From assembly GCF_019459225.1 (NCBI RefSeq), contig NZ_JAIAZY010000006.1, positions 1-64,000 of the forward strand: 64,000 bases of DNA, given 5' to 3'. Positions 61,883-64,000 of this stretch are shown here, piece by piece; positions within the stretch are counted from its first letter, which is position 1; the number at the start of each line of letters is the position of its first letter. Source of the stretch: Bacillus sp. IITD106 (lineage in GTDB: Bacteria > Bacillota > Bacilli > Bacillales > Bacillaceae_C). The notes beneath the pieces are model-generated. The model saw only the letters and a list, made by a program, of their open reading frames with translations. It had not been told where the DNA came from and ran no database searches. The translations under genes and the position numbers were made by a program.

Positions 61883-62128
61883 TTACATCTTTTTCATTAG
61901 CTCTAGTAAACGTTCTCTGTATTCTTCCGTACTAATTTCACCCATAGAATATCTCTTTTTTAAAACATCAACAGCAGACGATTCATTTGATATTTTATTT
62001 ACGTTACTTTTATGAACTGCGTAGAAAATTAGGAAGATAATGAAACCCCAAATTAAAATCATCGTTATCCCTCCACCCATCATGGGTAGACCTCCTCCAA
62101 AACAACTTGTTCCATTATTCCACATCAT
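61883..62128 (-). CDS. membrane-anchored SHOCT domain protein
   Basis: 81 residues from ATG 62128 (GGGGGAGATAAAA upstream); the frame is open further to 62179 through the regulatory box, which is not coding. A Gly/Met-rich N-terminus (MMWNNGTSCFGGGLPMMGGG) precedes one membrane helix (~23-43). The C-terminal SHOCT motif is LKKRYSMGEISTEEYRERLLELM. The Met- and Cys-rich front, next to CueP, could bind copper; this is inference. Confidence 0.85.
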   Translation of the reverse strand: MMWNNGTSCFGGGLPMMGGGITMILIWGFIIFLIFYAVHKSNVNKISNESSAVDVLKKRYSMGEISTEEYRERLLELMKKM

Positions 62129-62156
62129 TTTTATCTCCCCCAGATCTAAAAATTTG

Positions 62157-62174
62157 TTGTGAACAATTTCACAT
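62157..62174. promoter_or_regulatory. Rex/Fnr-type box before the SHOCT/cueP pair
   Basis: TTGTGAACAATTTCACAT matches TTGTGAA-N4-TTCACAA at 13 of 14 fixed bases (also TGTGA-N6-TCACA). It falls just downstream of a TATAAT (62184-62189, minus strand), where a repressor would block transcription. Confidence 0.7.
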
Positions 62175-62183
62175 TTCAAGATA

Positions 62184-62189
62184 ATTATA
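62184..62189 (-). promoter_or_regulatory. -10 element of the SHOCT/cueP promoter
   Basis: Perfect TATAAT on the minus strand, 56 bases before the SHOCT start. The -35 is weak. Confidence 0.45.
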
Positions 62190-62411
62190 TCTTATTGACA
62201 TGAAAAAACCATGCATTTTACCTTTTCGTAAAATACTTTCAAAAATTGTTCATAAATTGTCTTCTCTTCTGGATAAACGTTCTAAGAGTATTTTTCTAAA
62301 TAGCTTTGGATTTCCTATTCCGAACGTAATGAAATCTTTATTTTAGGAGCATAAGTTATATGGTTTTACCCATTGATTTGATAAAACATTATATTTAAAA
62401 CTAGGGAATTA
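62190..62411. other. intergenic, nothing recognised
   Basis: AT-rich sequence upstream of the SHOCT promoter. No gene, repeat or clear signal seen. Confidence 0.4.
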
Positions 62412-62472
62412 AAAAAATGAGCCACTTACTCCCCAAACCAAGATTTGGAAGGGAAATGAGTGGCTCATTTTT
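62412..62472. terminator. long hairpin terminator
   Basis: AAATGAGCCACT and AGTGGCTCATTT (ending 62470) form a 12-bp stem, with A and T runs outside and a ~32-base arm between. It lies right after the stop of the small leftward ORF at 62475. Confidence 0.75.
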
Positions 62473-62474
62473 GC

Positions 62475-62636
62475 TCAATAACTTTTCATTTTTCTTTTAA
62501 GATTCTCTATTTTCTCTTTTGTTAGCTTATCGCACATTTTATTTTTACTTGGAACTACAAACACACCTTTTGCCGCTTCCCAGCCAAAAGTAATTATAGT
62601 CCTGATTGTAGGGTAAACCATGATTGGGTTAATCAT
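62475..62636 (-). CDS. possible 53-residue protein or gene tail
   Basis: The minus-strand frame reads MINPIMVYPTIRTIITFGWE, then AAKGVFVVPSKNKMCDKLTK, then a basic helix ending in KSY, with coding-like composition and a terminator at once after the stop. No RBS is visible before the ATG, and its first bases lie in a palindrome (CCATGATT-N5-AATCATGG, 62617-62638). It may be the end of a lost gene. Family unknown. Confidence 0.35.
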   Translation of the reverse strand: MINPIMVYPTIRTIITFGWEAAKGVFVVPSKNKMCDKLTKEKIENLKRKMKSY

Positions 62637-62810
62637 GGCTTTTGTATATAAAATTAATATTTAGAGCTATGATTACAGGCTACACAGATTGAGTCTGTTC
62701 TACAGGTACTTCAGCTTCCTTACCAAAAACAATTTCATAATTGCTTTTAATAAAAAACACATCCCGTTCTATACAAAATGAGATAAATCATCTACATACA
62801 ACGTAAGAGC

Positions 62811-62866
62811 TAGCTACCGTCGATTTCCGTTGCAGGCGAACGCTTTCCGTGGAGCAGGTGAAGACA
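62811..62866. repeat. fragment of a dispersed Bacillaceae repeat
   Basis: CTACCGTCGATTTCCGTTGC followed by AGGCGAACGCTTTCCGTGGA is locally more GC-rich and resembles the dispersed repeat GTCGATTTCCGCTNCAGGCG...GCTTTCCGCGG that I know from many Bacillaceae intergenic regions. It is cut short at the end of the AHSA1-type gene. Confidence 0.5.
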
Positions 62867-62867
62867 C

Positions 62868-63293
62868 TTAACCCTCCACAACCTTTCGAAGTTTCTCGCT
62901 AATGCCAGCCCAACCTTGATTCATCCTATCACGGATAATAGAAGCTTTCTCTCCTGCTTTTGGAACGAGTGAATCTGCATCCTTCCATCCACCGTGCATA
63001 ACTGTAAATTCCGTTTTTTCACCTAAATCTTTTAATGTAAACGTAACGAACCATCCATCCGTATCCCATGAAAATGAAAGCCTATACGGCTCCTCTATTT
63101 CTAAAACTTTGCATGGCGAAGGTCCATATTGTGATTGCAAATGAAATTCATAACCTACTTTCGGTTCAAAATCATTTGGCATGAACCATTCTGCAATTCC
63201 CTCAGATATGGATATCGTTTTCCATACATTTTGAATTGGTGCCTTGATGATAACGGTTTGCTTTATATCTTTCACTTGATTGTCGCCTTCCAT
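62868..63293 (-). CDS. SRPBCC/AHSA1-type (START-like) protein
   Basis: 141 residues from ATG 63293, 7 bases after AAAGGAGA; an ATG at 63299 is too close. Typical AHSA1/YndB pattern: IKAPIQNVWKTISISEGIAEWFMPNDFEPKVGYEFHLQ at the front, ILEIEEPYRLSFSWDTDGWFVTFTLKDLGEKTEFTVMHGGW and the final helix NQGWAGISEKLRKVV. The fold binds hydrophobic ligands; the role is unknown. The stop codon lies at the edge of a repeat fragment. Confidence 0.88.
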   Translation of the reverse strand: MEGDNQVKDIKQTVIIKAPIQNVWKTISISEGIAEWFMPNDFEPKVGYEFHLQSQYGPSPCKVLEIEEPYRLSFSWDTDGWFVTFTLKDLGEKTEFTVMHGGWKDADSLVPKAGEKASIIRDRMNQGWAGISEKLRKVVEG

Positions 63294-63382
63294 CGTCATT
63301 CTCCTTTGTGTCGAAATAATTTAAAAAACCCATTCTATAACAATAGAGGTTAAGTATCTTTTATCACTCATATGCATTGAGT

Positions 63383-64000
63383 TTACTTCTCTTTTGCTAA
63401 TTGATTTCGGTTTGGCGCCTCTGGCGGCTGTTCTAACCAATGATAATCAATCATAATGTTGGCACCATCCTCTACATATAGTGAAACATCTACTAAACAC
63501 CGGGCGTATAAAGCACCTAAATCTCTTCTGCCGTTAAGTGATGCCCCATTAGCATATTCTCTTATTTTCATTGAGAACATGTCGATTTTATGAAAGAGCA
63601 TAAGTTTATCTGAAAATGGGGGCGTAGTAGATGTAGTAACTAAATGATCTAAAAGAGTCGGTGAAGGTAAATGATCTTCGGACAGTTTTTTTGAAAGCAT
63701 TTCGATATGCTTATGATTAATGTTTTTTCCGCGTTCTATGAACTTTCTCACTTTTTCATTTTTTGCACATTGGCTAAAACCGATAATGAGTGCTTTACTT
63801 GTAACATCATTATTAATGTTCCCGTAAAGATGAGCGATTTCCAAGCCATGAAGAGGTCTTTTCTCTCCTACAATACCATTTAAGAAATTTTGCTTATCAA
63901 TAAAATCAGTGCCTTTAGGCGGCGGTGTAATGGGTGAATTGGCTAAATGTCCTTTTGCCAATAGAATATCATTGACCTCCGCCAACAATTTAGAAGTATC
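63383..64000 (-). CDS. DUF3231 family protein, 5' end beyond the window
   Basis: The frame is open to the right edge (…DTSKLLAEVNDILLAKGHLANSPITPPPKGTDFID…), so only the C-terminal ~205 residues are present; DUF3231 proteins are usually ~330 residues with two repeats of a ferritin-like helical domain. The segment HLYGNINNDVTSKALIIGFSQCAKNEKVRKFIERGKNI and ARCLVDVSLYVEDGANIMIDYHWLEQPPEAPNR fit the family. It is common in spore formers and of unknown function. Confidence 0.85.
   Translation of the reverse strand, partial: DTSKLLAEVNDILLAKGHLANSPITPPPKGTDFIDKQNFLNGIVGEKRPLHGLEIAHLYGNINNDVTSKALIIGFSQCAKNEKVRKFIERGKNINHKHIEMLSKKLSEDHLPSPTLLDHLVTTSTTPPFSDKLMLFHKIDMFSMKIREYANGASLNGRRDLGALYARCLVDVSLYVEDGANIMIDYHWLEQPPEAPNRNQLAKEK

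Noticed and set aside
1..64000. tRNA, rRNA, CRISPR arrays, complete insertion sequences or prophage.
   Set aside because: I looked for cloverleaf ends, regularly spaced repeats, transposase motifs and phage structural genes and saw none; only the Rpn tail and two short dispersed repeats are mobile-element-like.

Overview
The window reads as chromosomal DNA of an AT-rich, Gram-positive, endospore-forming member of the Bacillaceae. Spore genes include two SspH-type acid-soluble proteins, SspO, a gamma-SASP-like protein, a GerA-type germinant receptor operon and two GerPA/GerPF-family proteins. Purine-rich Shine-Dalgarno sequences often sit before TTG or GTG starts. An S-box riboswitch, CcpA-type cre sites and Rex/Fnr-type boxes are also present. 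No rRNA, tRNA, CRISPR array, intact prophage or intact insertion sequence was seen.

Layout: 0.2-6.5 kb holds a GNAT enzyme, a large secreted GH5 glucanase-like enzyme under a cre site, and a DUF485/acetate-type symporter pair in which the symporter is broken by one extra A in an A run. 6.5-8 kb has a secreted orphan, a stand-alone Rpn-nuclease tail and two sspH genes. 8.1-14 kb is a TetR-controlled six-gene operon: regulator, small HU-like protein, and two ABC systems. 14-24.7 kb carries three sigma factor units (ECF with a DUF4179 anti-sigma; sigma with clpP; ECF41 with an FAD oxidoreductase), nrnB, a sugar isomerase-like gene, sspO, a PadR unit and a GNAT gene. 24.4-27 kb is worn: an N-terminally truncated orphan, a VOC gene fused to the start of a lost DUF2922 gene, DUF1659, and two solitary GerP-like genes. 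27-41 kb is ordinary metabolism and transport (GNATs, terpene-cyclase-like protein, AAA ATPase, nitronate monooxygenase-like enzyme, Pcp, rRNA methyltransferase, CPA2 antiporter, HAD phosphatase, MFS, YerD-like, YqjF-like), with two RNA-control signals: an S-box before a 61-residue orphan, and a strong terminator hairpin inside the antiporter leader. 41.3-45.5 kb is the germinant receptor operon A-C-D-B. 45.7-49 kb has a SIMPL protein, ilvA, a hairpin repeat and a probable DUF3895 protein. 49-64 kb has adhE, a MacB-type efflux operon, a YidC lipoprotein, a formate/nitrite channel, a GH3 glycosidase with a divergent AraC regulator, a CueP/SHOCT pair, an AHSA1-type protein and a DUF3231 gene cut by the right edge.

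Regulatory links: boxes of the TTGTGAA-N4-TTCACAA type lie before adhE, the FNT channel (imperfect) and the SHOCT/CueP pair, suggesting a shared redox or anaerobic response. The two polysaccharide loci (GH5; GH3/AraC) both carry cre-like sites. The ECF41 unit has a near-perfect ECF41 promoter of its own. The best candidates for something not yet described are the S-box/61-residue ORF, the antiporter attenuator, the sigma-clpP unit and the orphan Rpn tail. All calls were made by eye from sequence and remembered family features; no database search was run.
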